A stretch of DNA of 7,276 bases from an uncultured Roseiflexaceae bacterium (GCA_903932805.1 CAIZHO010000575.1:1-7276), one strand, 5' to 3'; positions 1-7,038 are shown, numbered from the stretch's first letter. The notes: generated by a model from the sequence alone, not told the origin. Numbers and translations are program-made.

Positions 1-115
1 GATCTCAATACACCTGTTTACGAAACATTGACGCACGTACTCACGCCAAATAACTAAACACGCATTAATCAATTGCGCTGTTTAGCTAAAATATCTAATT
101 GTAAGGATTTACTTT

Positions 116-175
116 ATGAATAAGAATCAATCAAATCAAGATTTTAGATTTAAAGACGAAATATTCTTTCAATGA
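116..175 (+). CDS. Possible 19-residue peptide or 5' remnant of a decayed gene
   Basis: An ATG at 116 follows an AAGGA Shine-Dalgarno sequence (103-107) with an 8-base spacer, and opens a 19-codon frame ending at TGA (173-175). The predicted peptide is polar, rich in Asn, Gln, Phe and Lys, and its codons are AT-rich unlike those of the neighbouring genes. A TAAAAT hexamer at 87-92 could act as a -10 box, but no good -35 box precedes it. If the TGA is ignored the same frame continues to a TAG at 338-340, giving 74 codons in total, so this may be the start of a broken gene instead of a complete peptide. No family is recognised and no function is proposed. It could equally be chance. Confidence 0.2.
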   Translation: MNKNQSNQDFRFKDEIFFQ

Positions 176-220
176 TACTTATTCATCACTCAGCTGGTAC
201 ACCGTACGCACGTATCTTAC

Positions 221-253
221 AATCCAACAGAACAATCGCTTGTCTGTTGGATT
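221..253. repeat. Perfect 11-bp inverted repeat (hairpin)
   Basis: Positions 221-231 (AATCCAACAGA) are the exact reverse complement of 243-253 (TCTGTTGGATT). The 11-base loop can add three more pairs (CAA 233-235 with TTG 240-242) past a single bulged A, leaving a four-base TCGC loop. No T-run follows on either strand, so it is not a standard rho-independent terminator. It could be an RNA structural element, a protein-binding site or a remnant of a small repeat element; the sequence alone does not decide. Confidence 0.6.
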
Positions 254-722
254 ACCCTACAGGACAATTCCGCATTCAACGCGACACAAGGAGTGACTAC
301 AACTGTACTCGTACACGGGTTGTCATATCGTCAGCAGTAGATCTGAAAGCAGAACAACCCGCCAACCCGAATAGCAGCGCAGCGTCGATCGTCATGCAAT
401 GCAACTCTTCGGCGGGGTTCGTTGTGCTCCGGCAGGTTTGTACTGACGCAACCGTTTTTTCTCACCTTCACGCGTAAACGTTCTTTTTGTGTATCAGTGT
501 TTATGATGGACCGAGTTCTCGATTCTGCGCAGGTAGTCGTATGGCTGCTGTCGATACTACCTGAGGCTTGATGACTGCGATGTGACCCACTGTAACTCAA
601 CGGCTTTGCTGTCGCACCACAACCGGTTACTGCGTTGACGTTCGAGTCGCTCTATCCGTCATAGGAGCGTCCACCGTCGCGGAATGCTTCGACTGTTTCG
701 TACTGATTTGTATATTTTGCAC

Positions 723-756
723 AAAAAGCGTCTCCCACACATGCATAGGGAGACGC
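723..756 (-). terminator. Rho-independent terminator of the leftward gene cluster
   Basis: Read leftward, a perfect 9-bp GC-rich stem (GCGTCTCCC at 756-748 pairing with GGGAGACGC at 736-728) encloses an 11-base loop and is followed at once by five Ts (727-723). It starts 17 bases beyond the TAG stop of the lectin-like gene, the normal position for an intrinsic terminator. The rightward strand has only a short TTT after the stem, so it is directional. It would end the transcript that begins upstream of lepA or at an internal promoter. Confidence 0.9.
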
Positions 757-772
757 GCTTTCGAACAAATCG

Positions 773-1396
773 CTAGTTCAGTACCGCTCCGCGGGCTGCG
801 TACTCAACCACGAAGCGCTTCATTTTGTCGCGAAAGAACGAGTTTGTGGTGACTGCGTCACAGGGGTAATTGTTCCCCGCCACCCAGCCATCGCGATACA
901 TGTAGCCGACGCACCGTTCAGATACATAATTGTCGGGCTGATTCGTGTGCCAGAGAAACACCGAATTTCGCAGTTGTGTGCCCTTTTCAGGGCCACTCGC
1001 CCAGCGAAACACACCAACATTTGCGTAGCTGTTTGCCCCAATCCAGGCACCCGTTGCATCTGCCCAACGCAATCCCGAAAGATTGAGTATTGCGGTCCGC
1101 ACACACCAATCCTCTGATGCGTTGGTGATCGTTGCAAGGTACCCGCGCACTCCGCGGAACGCACGCTGCGAAGCCAGCATATCCGCTTGATTCCAGGTCA
1201 GGTTTTTGTAGTATGTGACAATCTCATAGCGATGTGCCACACCACTTGCATCACGCCAAAAGCATCCCTTCGATGGTTCGTATGCACGGGCACTGGCATC
1301 GGTTGCATTCGGCAACAAAAAAATAGAAAGCGCTGCGACCCCGGCAATCAGGCTCGTCAGCACGACGCTACGCAAACGGCTTATTCTCGATTTCAT
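773..1396 (-). CDS. Secreted C-type-lectin-like domain protein
   Basis: The 207-residue product begins with a signal peptide: basic residues at 2-9, a hydrophobic core at about 11-28, and signal peptidase I sites ending A-S-A (34-36) or A-R-A (36-38). The rest, about residues 52-199, matches a C-type lectin-like fold: a YLATI strand followed by an Asn-Ala-Ser-Glu-Asp helix (87-96), the WIG core motif (118-120), Gln-Pro-Asp-Asn (153-156), a Glu-Arg-Cys-Val strand with C162, a second cysteine C179, and a closing Phe-Val-Val-Glu-Tyr strand (195-199). C162 and C179 fit the conserved inner disulfide. The outer disulfide partner usually found just before the final Glu is missing; C98 might pair with C45 instead. 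QPD is the calcium-site motif usually linked to galactose binding, but the second Trp-Asn-Asp motif is not intact (W171 is followed by Val-Ala-Gly-Asn-Asn), so sugar binding is uncertain. The start has a GAGG ribosome site 4 bases upstream. It lies 29 bases after miaA and is last before the terminator. The ligand is unknown. Confidence 0.8.
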   Translation of the reverse strand: MKSRISRLRSVVLTSLIAGVAALSIFLLPNATDASARAYEPSKGCFWRDASGVAHRYEIVTYYKNLTWNQADMLASQRAFRGVRGYLATITNASEDWCVRTAILNLSGLRWADATGAWIGANSYANVGVFRWASGPEKGTQLRNSVFLWHTNQPDNYVSERCVGYMYRDGWVAGNNYPCDAVTTNSFFRDKMKRFVVEYAARGAVLN

Positions 1397-1425
1397 ACAA
1401 CCTCACTTCTTTCACCCTCATTGTA

Positions 1426-2394
1426 TCAACCACGGGTTGTCGAACGATGAAAAACAGATGACAGTTGCTCTATAGCACACGGCATCGTATGATTGATTGT
1501 AGTAAATCGTCTGAACCATGTTGACTGTCGTCGCGCAAACGCATGTGTATTGAATTTTATGCGCTGGACTGCTTCTGCCAACGTACACTCACCCGCCAAA
1601 AAGGGTTGTAATTCGCGATATCCAATACCGGACATCGCGGGCAATGCCCATCCATAGCCCGCCGCAACAAGCGACTGTACCTCGGCGACGAGTCCGTGCG
1701 CGAGCATTGCGTCCACGCGCAAATCGATCCGTTGGTAGAGGGCTTCAGTTGGCATCTGGAGCCATATAACCGTTGGTTCGAACGTCAATGCTGCTTTGGT
1801 TTGAAGCGACGAAAAGGGCATACCCGTACCGATGCAGACCTCGAGTGCCCGCACAATGCGACGGACATTGGTCGTGTGGATGCTCGCCGCAGCGTCGGGA
1901 TCAAGCTGTGCTAATCGACGGTGGAGTGCCTCGTGACCGTCACGGATCGCATCGGCTTCGAGTTGTGTACGAAGCTCCTCATTTGGCGGCAGCTCTGGTA
2001 CCGTCCAGCCTTCGAGGAGTGCCGCCAGATACTGACCAGTCCCGCCGGCAACAATCGGCAGCACGCCTCGTTCGACACAACTTGTGATTGCTGCCAATGC
2101 ATCGGAACGAAACATCGCAAGGCTATACCATGCATCCGGCATGGCAACATCGATCAGATGATGCCGCACCAACGCGCGTTCTGCGACTGTGGGTTTGGCC
2201 GTACCGATATCCATCTGCCGATAGATTTGGCGCGAATCGGCCGAGATGATTTCTCCACCATATGCGTGGGCTGCCTCGAGAGCAAGGGCACTTTTGCCAA
2301 CAGCGGTTTGTCCCACAATAAACAACACATGGGGTTTTGTTACCATCGGGTACTTCTTTGAAAACGACCATCTGGCGATGGGCGTATCGACCAT
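1426..2394 (-). CDS. miaA: tRNA dimethylallyltransferase (MiaA)
   Basis: MiaA transfers a dimethylallyl group from dimethylallyl pyrophosphate to N6 of A37 in tRNAs that read codons starting with U, in the cytoplasm. The 322-residue frame carries the family motifs in order: P-loop GQTAVGKS (28-35), ISADSRQIY (50-58) with the conserved Asp-Ser-Arg-Gln, HHLIDV (78-83), GGTGQY (117-122), the His-Thr-Thr-Asn-Val-Arg-Arg segment with RALEV (173-186), SGIGYRE (255-261), and the C-terminal Phe-Ala-Arg-Arg-Gln-x-x-Trp-Phe-Arg tRNA-binding signature (286-295). The first ATG (2394) shares one base with the DUF951 stop (TAATG), which suggests translational coupling but has no Shine-Dalgarno site. A second ATG at 2346 has a weak AGAAG six bases upstream and would give 306 residues with the P-loop near residue 12, closer to the usual family layout. 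I give the outer limit; the function does not depend on this choice. The stop is TGA. Confidence 0.96.
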   Translation of the reverse strand: MVDTPIARWSFSKKYPMVTKPHVLFIVGQTAVGKSALALEAAHAYGGEIISADSRQIYRQMDIGTAKPTVAERALVRHHLIDVAMPDAWYSLAMFRSDALAAITSCVERGVLPIVAGGTGQYLAALLEGWTVPELPPNEELRTQLEADAIRDGHEALHRRLAQLDPDAAASIHTTNVRRIVRALEVCIGTGMPFSSLQTKAALTFEPTVIWLQMPTEALYQRIDLRVDAMLAHGLVAEVQSLVAAGYGWALPAMSGIGYRELQPFLAGECTLAEAVQRIKFNTHAFARRQSTWFRRFTTINHTMPCAIEQLSSVFHRSTTRG

Positions 2395-2630
2395 TACGCG
2401 TCTTGGTTTGGTTGCATCGTGCCTGGTGATGGCACAGGCCGCGCCACGACGACGGTTACCCGCCGCTCAAAGTCACCACGTGGCATCAGAATACGGTGCT
2501 GACACTGTTCGCAACGGACACCGATGTCTGCCCCCAACCGTACCACACGCCATGCATTGCCTCCGCAGGCATGCGGCTTGCGCAGCTGCACCACAATATC
2601 GAGCTGAACCTCATGCATCGGTATCGGCAT
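2394..2630 (-). CDS. DUF951 family small protein
   Basis: This 78-residue protein matches the DUF951 pattern, a small cytoplasmic family of unknown function: a Val-Gln-Leu-Asp-Ile-Val strand, then KPHACGGNAW, a Val-x-Arg-x-Gly-Ala-Asp-Ile segment, a Cys-x-x-Cys pair, and Met-Pro-Arg-x-x-Phe-Glu-x-Arg. Counting from the chosen start, C22, C40 and C43 with H20 could form a metal site; this is inferred from spacing only. The start at 2630 is preferred because GAGGAG lies 10 bases upstream; an ATG at 2618 (Met-His-Glu) is nearer the usual N-terminus, and an ATG at 2657 would also stay open. The gene begins inside the 3' end of the methylase-MazG gene (20-base overlap with the chosen start) and its TAA overlaps the first miaA ATG by one base, so it is tightly embedded in the operon. 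The C-terminal ~15 residues are Pro-rich and outside the conserved core. Confidence 0.85.
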   Translation of the reverse strand: MPIPMHEVQLDIVVQLRKPHACGGNAWRVVRLGADIGVRCEQCQHRILMPRGDFERRVTVVVARPVPSPGTMQPNQDA

Positions 2631-3990
2631 CGCGCCACAACTCCTCGGTCTGGCCATTCAAATGTCCATCGCGGGCATATAACATATCCACACGACGACG
2701 ATAGCGTGCATTTACTTCACGGAGCGCCGCCTCGGCATCGAGGTTGTACTGCGCTGCATGGACCGCCAGCGCAAATAACTGCGCCCCAAGCGTCTCGTGG
2801 GCTGTTGCTTCGGCTGTGCCCGTGATTACCATGCCGTAGCGCTTCGACTTATTGATCAGGGCGCTTGTTGCGGTCAATGCGGGGAGCGCCAACGGTACCC
2901 CGGCAAGGGGGCTTTTGGGGGTCGCAGTATGTGATGTCTCCGTCGCCTTGATGGCGTACCAGTTTTTCAGGACTGCCTCACTGTCGGCGGCGGCCACGTC
3001 ACCGAACACGTGCGGGTGGCGCCGAACAAACTTTGTGGTGACCGCTGCGTAGACATCCTCCATAGTGAATCGCCCAGCCTGACGCGCCATTTCAGCCTGC
3101 ATCAAAATATTGAGCAAGACATCGCCGAGTTCTTCGACCAGACTGCCATCGTCGGCGCGATCGAGGGCATCAATGGCCTCGTAGGCTTCTTCGAGCAGGG
3201 TGCGCCGCAATGACTGCGGGGTCTGTTCGTGATCCCAGGGACACCCAGCGGGCCCGAGCAATCGCTCAATGACGTATCCAATTCCATCAGGAGTACGTCG
3301 ATTATCGAGCGGCTCTGCTGCTGCGATGTAGAGGGTAACGGGATAGTCTGTCGGGGGGTGAACGTCCCCGACGGTGCTCCACTCGACCGAACCGTGGCCA
3401 CGCAACAACGCACAACGGGCTTCGCGTTGATATGAAGCACGAAGGTGTACGAGCACCGCTTCTGCGAGATGCAGATTATCGATATTGCATATCCATGCTT
3501 CGGCATGCGGCCGCACCGGGATGGGGGTTACCCGCGGCACATACGGCGCGCTGGTATGAAACGTCGCCCAACTCGCCCGTGCATCAACGAGGGGCACAAA
3601 CGTCAAGGCATCGCACCACTGGGCGTTGTCCGCCGCAGCATGAATCCCCAGTTCTGCGGCATACGCATCAATGGGATGTTCCCCAGGCAGAATCCGACAG
3701 CGCTGGGGAACGCGCCCAACAATCGCCGCCACTGTCGCATCCGCGATGCGGGGATGCCCCGGTACGAGGTACAGCACATCGCCCACACATGCTTCGAGCG
3801 CGTCAGCGATACGCTGTGCGGCGTCGGGCAAAGCAAGCAGATCATCAAATCCCGTATATGACGTAGCGGGCAATGCGGTCAACGCGGGATGCTGTGCGGT
3901 TCGTGTGTAGACAAGAGGCGCCGACTGCACGAGTGCAGCGACGCCCATGGGGAGGATGGTGCTCGAACCGAGGCCTGCGATAGTAATCAT
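2611..3990 (-). CDS. mazG: Tetrapyrrole methylase-like / MazG nucleotide pyrophosphohydrolase fusion
   Basis: The 459-residue protein has the two-part layout of Bacillus YabN. Residues 1-225 resemble the tetrapyrrole (SAM-dependent) methylase fold: an N-terminal Ile-Ala-Gly-Leu-Gly strand, Tyr-Leu-Val-Pro-Gly-His-Pro (74-80) and a YPVTLYI strand (216-222). The first glycine motif reads GLGSS, where GxGPG is usual, so methylase activity is doubtful. Residues 237-345 form a complete MazG domain: GCPWD (249-253), the EExxE metal motif (E267, E268, E271), EELGD (286-290) and RRHPHVFGD (323-331). MazG enzymes hydrolyse nucleoside triphosphates to monophosphates and pyrophosphate with Mg2+. A second MazG-like repeat (about 367-434) keeps the hydrophobic pattern, but the expected EELGD reads E-T-L-G-A (399-403), losing metal ligands. 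Start: an AGGA site 5-8 bases before the ATG; the gene follows the isomerase gene by 24 bases. The stop (TGA) lies inside DUF951. Confidence 0.9.
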   Translation of the reverse strand: MITIAGLGSSTILPMGVAALVQSAPLVYTRTAQHPALTALPATSYTGFDDLLALPDAAQRIADALEACVGDVLYLVPGHPRIADATVAAIVGRVPQRCRILPGEHPIDAYAAELGIHAAADNAQWCDALTFVPLVDARASWATFHTSAPYVPRVTPIPVRPHAEAWICNIDNLHLAEAVLVHLRASYQREARCALLRGHGSVEWSTVGDVHPPTDYPVTLYIAAAEPLDNRRTPDGIGYVIERLLGPAGCPWDHEQTPQSLRRTLLEEAYEAIDALDRADDGSLVEELGDVLLNILMQAEMARQAGRFTMEDVYAAVTTKFVRRHPHVFGDVAAADSEAVLKNWYAIKATETSHTATPKSPLAGVPLALPALTATSALINKSKRYGMVITGTAEATAHETLGAQLFALAVHAAQYNLDAEAALREVNARYRRRVDMLYARDGHLNGQTEELWRDADTDA

Positions 3991-4014
3991 CAGTTCCTCA
4001 TGTGGGGGGATACG

Positions 4015-5058
4015 TTATGGTGCCGGCGTTTCGATTGGTGCGTCAGCAGGAGCGCCTTCTGCACCGGGTGTCTCAGGTGCACTGACAGCGGTCGGTGCAA
4101 TGATGATGGTCTTTGCGTCGAGGCCCTTTGTTCGTGCTTCTTCGATTTTGGCCGTTACCGCATCGTAGCGCTTCTGGTCAAGGGTACTGGGCAATTGTTG
4201 GGCCACCATTGCATCGATGTTCGCTGGATCGATCAGCGGTTGTTGCCCTCGATCGATGAGTTTGATAATGTGGAAGCCATATTGTGTTTTGACTGGTGTC
4301 TTGGTGACTTCACCAACCGCCAAATCATCAAAAATGGCCTGCTCGAACTCTGGGACAAATTGCCCTTTCCCAGCCCAACCAAGGTCGCCGCCGTTTTCTT
4401 TGCTGCCAGGATCCTGAGAAAATTCTTTGGCCAATGTCGCGAAATCTTCACCTGCGTTGAGCCGAGTCATCACCGTTGTAGCGGTTACTTCATCGGTGAC
4501 CAAAATATGTGCAGCTAGTGCTTTGAGTTCGGTTGACTTCGACTGTTCAGTGAGTGACGCGGTAAGCTCTGCACGGACGGTATCGGTCGTGACGAGCGTC
4601 TCAGCAAACTGCTTTTGGACGATAAAGTACTTACAAAAATCGCGAAACGCCTGGTCCTTTTCGCCTTCAAAGCCCAATTGATCGCGGATGACGACGTCGA
4701 GTTCGTCGGTACCGCTGTTTTTCACCGCAGTGCGGAACTCTTCGACTTGTGCGTCGATTTGAGCATCAGTAGCGGTGATGCCGGCTTCTGTGGCGATATC
4801 CATCAAAATATGCTGCACGACGTATTGTTCGGTAACCAAACCGGTCAGCTCAGCACGCGTCGGCAGTTGTTGGACATCGGGGTTTTTGCGCATCCCGACT
4901 TCGAGCCGGTCGACACGCAGATTGGCTTCGCTGGTACGCAATGCAGAGTCGCCAACTTTGGCGACAGGGGGATCGATCAAATCGCTGACAGGATTCGAAC
5001 ACGCGGCAAGTACCACAGCAAACAACGCGATGACACTCGCACGTACAATCAGACGCAT
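4015..5058 (-). CDS. Lipoprotein parvulin-type peptidyl-prolyl cis-trans isomerase (PrsA/SurA-like)
   Basis: The 347-residue product is a predicted membrane-anchored foldase that catalyses prolyl isomerisation in exported proteins outside the cytoplasmic membrane. Residues 1-20 form a lipoprotein signal with lipobox Leu-Ala-Ala-Cys, C20 being the lipidated residue. Residues ~30-160 are a helical SurA/PrsA-type chaperone region. Residues ~179-272 are a rotamase (parvulin) domain: LAAHILV (181-187) with H184, FATLAKEFSQDPGSKENGG (206-224), DLGWAGKGQFVPEFEQAIF (225-243) and YGFHIIKL (260-267) with H263. The two parvulin histidines are therefore present. The last ~30 residues are a low-complexity Ala/Pro/Glu tail. 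The start has AGGAAG 5 bases upstream. It follows lepA by 58 bases and precedes the MazG gene by 24, so cotranscription is likely. PrsA and SurA cannot be told apart from sequence alone, so no symbol is given. Confidence 0.93.
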   Translation of the reverse strand: MRLIVRASVIALFAVVLAACSNPVSDLIDPPVAKVGDSALRTSEANLRVDRLEVGMRKNPDVQQLPTRAELTGLVTEQYVVQHILMDIATEAGITATDAQIDAQVEEFRTAVKNSGTDELDVVIRDQLGFEGEKDQAFRDFCKYFIVQKQFAETLVTTDTVRAELTASLTEQSKSTELKALAAHILVTDEVTATTVMTRLNAGEDFATLAKEFSQDPGSKENGGDLGWAGKGQFVPEFEQAIFDDLAVGEVTKTPVKTQYGFHIIKLIDRGQQPLIDPANIDAMVAQQLPSTLDQKRYDAVTAKIEEARTKGLDAKTIIIAPTAVSAPETPGAEGAPADAPIETPAP

Positions 5059-5096
5059 GTACTCTTCCTTCCTTTATCCATCGAACTGGATATCAA

Positions 5097-5112
5097 CGTC
5101 GCAGAAGCGACG
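5097..5112 (-). other. Small GC-rich hairpin between lepA and the isomerase gene
   Basis: Immediately after the lepA stop, the leftward strand reads CGTCGC-TTCT-GCGACG, a perfect 6-bp stem with a four-base loop. Only two Ts follow, so it is unlikely to be an efficient terminator. It may stabilise an mRNA end, partly attenuate transcription, or be chance. Confidence 0.45.
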
Positions 5113-5116
5113 AGGT

Positions 5117-6934
5117 CTAATCGTTATCGCCGTCGTCGTCGAGCGACAACACTGCCATAAATGCTTCTTGTGGGATTTCGACATTGCCGACCATTTTCAT
5201 GCGCTTTTTGCCTTCTTTTTGCTTTTCGAGCAATTTGCGCTTGCGGCTGATGTCCCCACCATAACACTTGGCCAAGACGTCTTTGCGCATGGCCCGGATT
5301 GATTCACGCGCAATGACCCGGCTCCCTACTGCTGCCTGTACCGGCACTTCAAACATCTGCCGTGGAATCAGCCGACGCAGACGATCGACCAGCTGGCGGC
5401 CTTGGTTGTAGGCACTGTCTTTGTGGACGATCAGCGACAGTGCATCAACGGGTGTGTGATTGACCAAGATATCGAGTTTAACCAAATCGGACTCTTGATA
5501 GCCCGACAAGGTGTAATCGAGCGAGGCGTACCCTTGGGTGCGTGATTTGAGCTGATCATAGAAGTCAATGACGATTTCGTTCAGTGGAATCTTGTACTTG
5601 AGCGACACACGTTGTGGGTCGAGATGGTCCATCGCCACAAATGTACCGCGCTTGCCGGTCACCAGCTCCATCACGGTGCCAATATAGCGCGTGGGGACAA
5701 TCACGGTTATTGCCATGACGGGTTCTTCGATGGCAGCGATGTTGGCGACATCGGGCATTTCGGATGGGTTTGCAACGGCGATAATCTCGCCAGAGCTGAG
5801 CATGACATTGTATTCGACGCTCGGTGCGGTAATCAGCAAGGTCAAGTTGTATTCACGCTCGAGTCGCTCACGGACAATCTCCATATGGAGCAGTCCGAGG
5901 AACCCACAGCGAAATCCGAAGCCGAGGGCGGCGGATTTCTCGGGGGCAAAGGTCAGTGACGCATCGTTCAGGGCAAGCTTTTCGAGGGCCTCGCGGAGCT
6001 CCGTGTATGCATTGGACTCGACGGGGTACAAACCGGCAAAGACCACCGGCTTTGCCAATCGGTAGCCAGGCCACGGCTCGCTGGCGGGGTCGTTGGCCAA
6101 GGTGACCGTATCACCCACTTGAACGTCACCGATTTGCTTGAGGCCGGTCGCGATGTAGCCCACCGAGCCAGGGCCGAGCGAATCAACGGGGGTCATGGTC
6201 GGGTGGAAGTACCCTATTTCGAGCGCGGCACATTCAACCCCTGACCGCATGAAACGCACATTGGTCGAGTTGTTGATCATGCCTTCCATGATGCGGACAT
6301 AGGCAATGACACCTTTGTACACGTCAAAGTGGGAGTCAAAGATCAACGCTCGGAGCGGTGCGTTCACTTCGCCGCTCGGTGGCGGTACACGTTCAACGAT
6401 GGCTTCGAGGATTTCGACTATCCCGATGCCTTGTTTTGCTGAAGCGCGCAGGACATCCTCTGCAGGCCCACCCAGCACCTTCTCGACCTCTTGGGCGACA
6501 AACTCTGGATGTGCACCGGGAAGGTCGATTTTGTTGAGGACCGGCACAATCTCGAGGTTGTGCTCGAGGGCCAGATAGACATTTGCAAGGGTCTGTGCTT
6601 CGACCCCTTGCGATGCGTCGACGACAAGGATTGCACCTTCACAGGCGGCCAACGCACGCGATACTTCGTACGTGAAATCGACATGACCTGGGCAATCAAT
6701 CAAGTTGAGTTCGTATGTTTTGCCGTTTTTGGCGGTGTATTCCATCCGAACCGACTTGGCCTTGATGGTGATGCCCTTTTCACGCTCGAGATCCATCCCG
6801 TCGAGCAACTGGTCGCGACGATCGCGTGACGATACGGTACCGGTCACTTCGAGGAAGCGGTCCGACAGCGTGGTTTTGCCGTGATCAATATGAGCAATAA
6901 TGCTAAAGTTGCGGATCATACTACGGTCGCGCAT
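5117..6934 (-). CDS. lepA: Elongation factor 4 (LepA), ribosome-associated GTPase
   Basis: EF4 is a translational GTPase that acts on the ribosome, where it has been linked to back-translocation and to ribosome assembly or stress tolerance. The 605-residue length is close to the ~600 of the family. GTPase motifs are complete: G1 AHIDHGKT (14-21), G2 in GITI (54-57), G3 DCPGH (80-84), G4 NKID (134-137) and G5 SAK (165-167). The LepA-specific C-terminus is present ([13 protein letters not shown], then a Lys-rich helix and KKRMKMVG), which separates it from EF-G and TypA. The protein ends in an acidic Asp-rich tail. The start at 6934 has GAGG eight bases upstream; an internal ATG five codons later has no such site. 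It is the first gene of the leftward run, divergent from the phoU-like gene. Stop is TAG. Confidence 0.98.
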   Translation of the reverse strand: MRDRSMIRNFSIIAHIDHGKTTLSDRFLEVTGTVSSRDRRDQLLDGMDLEREKGITIKAKSVRMEYTAKNGKTYELNLIDCPGHVDFTYEVSRALAACEGAILVVDASQGVEAQTLANVYLALEHNLEIVPVLNKIDLPGAHPEFVAQEVEKVLGGPAEDVLRASAKQGIGIVEILEAIVERVPPPSGEVNAPLRALIFDSHFDVYKGVIAYVRIMEGMINNSTNVRFMRSGVECAALEIGYFHPTMTPVDSLGPGSVGYIATGLKQIGDVQVGDTVTLANDPASEPWPGYRLAKPVVFAGLYPVESNAYTELREALEKLALNDASLTFAPEKSAALGFGFRCGFLGLLHMEIVRERLEREYNLTLLITAPSVEYNVMLSSGEIIAVANPSEMPDVANIAAIEEPVMAITVIVPTRYIGTVMELVTGKRGTFVAMDHLDPQRVSLKYKIPLNEIVIDFYDQLKSRTQGYASLDYTLSGYQESDLVKLDILVNHTPVDALSLIVHKDSAYNQGRQLVDRLRRLIPRQMFEVPVQAAVGSRVIARESIRAMRKDVLAKCYGGDISRKRKLLEKQKEGKKRMKMVGNVEIPQEAFMAVLSLDDDGDND

Positions 6935-6977
6935 GCAAAAAACCTCATCGCCAGCGTCGACATTCCTTTACAGGAGG

Positions 6978-7009
6978 TTAACAAGGGCTTATGAAAAACC
7001 ATGTATAAT
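6978..7009 (+). promoter_or_regulatory. Candidate rightward promoter for the phoU-like gene
   Basis: TATAAT at 7004-7009 is an exact consensus -10 hexamer. The best -35 match is TTAACA at 6978-6983, but the 20-base spacer is longer than the usual 17, so the -35 assignment is weak. Transcription would start near 7016, leaving a leader of about 90 bases before the ATG at 7109. No convincing Pho box was seen. Confidence 0.45.
7002..7007 (-). promoter_or_regulatory. Weak candidate -10 box for lepA transcription
   Basis: On the leftward strand TATACA (7007-7002) overlaps the rightward TATAAT and would give a leader of about 60 bases before lepA. No good -35 hexamer is seen at 16-18 bases (the best is TGTATT). 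It is listed because it is the most promoter-like site between the two divergent genes on that strand. Confidence 0.2.
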
Positions 7010-7026
7010 GGCGTCTAGTAACGGAA

Positions 7027-7038
7027 TACAGTGCTGTA
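7027..7038. promoter_or_regulatory. Palindromic candidate operator between lepA and phoU-like gene
   Basis: TACAG and CTGTA flank a two-base TG centre, making a 12-base inverted repeat about 18 bases downstream of the rightward -10 box. Position and symmetry fit a dimeric regulator site in the early transcribed region. No regulator is known from this window, and a repeat this short can arise by chance. Confidence 0.25.

Larger units (their letters stand above)
1..722. other. Gene-poor left flank, no convincing coding region
   Basis: I read this stretch in all six frames and found no frame that looks like a real protein over a useful length. Open stretches of about 90-100 codons exist on both strands (about 172-477 rightward, 331-600 leftward), but they lack a ribosome binding site, are rich in Arg, Ser, Cys and His in a way typical of chance frames, and show no family motif. 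The first ~180 bases are clearly more AT-rich than the rest of the window, which may mark a composition boundary. What can be pointed to inside is a 19-codon frame at 116-175 and a strong inverted repeat at 221-253, listed separately. It may be true intergenic DNA or a decayed gene; no insertion-sequence ends or target duplications were recognised. Confidence 0.55.

Noticed and set aside
31..214. Nine-base direct repeat ACGCACGTA at 31-39 and 206-214
   Set aside because: Too short, only two copies and no associated element; likely chance.
400..470. CCGTTTTTTC T-run as a possible rightward terminator
   Set aside because: No stem longer than about four pairs could be formed directly upstream of the T-run.
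172..477. 101-codon rightward frame in the left flank
   Set aside because: No ribosome binding site before its ATG, no recognisable motif, and an amino-acid mix typical of a chance frame.
331..600. 89-codon leftward frame in the left flank
   Set aside because: Arg/Ser/Thr/Cys-rich sequence with no family resemblance and no convincing ribosome site; treated as chance.
632..660. GTTCGAGTC looks like a tRNA T-loop
   Set aside because: The flanking bases do not form a five-pair T stem, and no anticodon arm or acceptor stem could be fitted upstream.
820..1164. Overlapping leftward frame of 114 codons inside the lectin-like gene
   Set aside because: It is an out-of-frame shadow; the frame with signal peptide and lectin motifs is clearly the real one.
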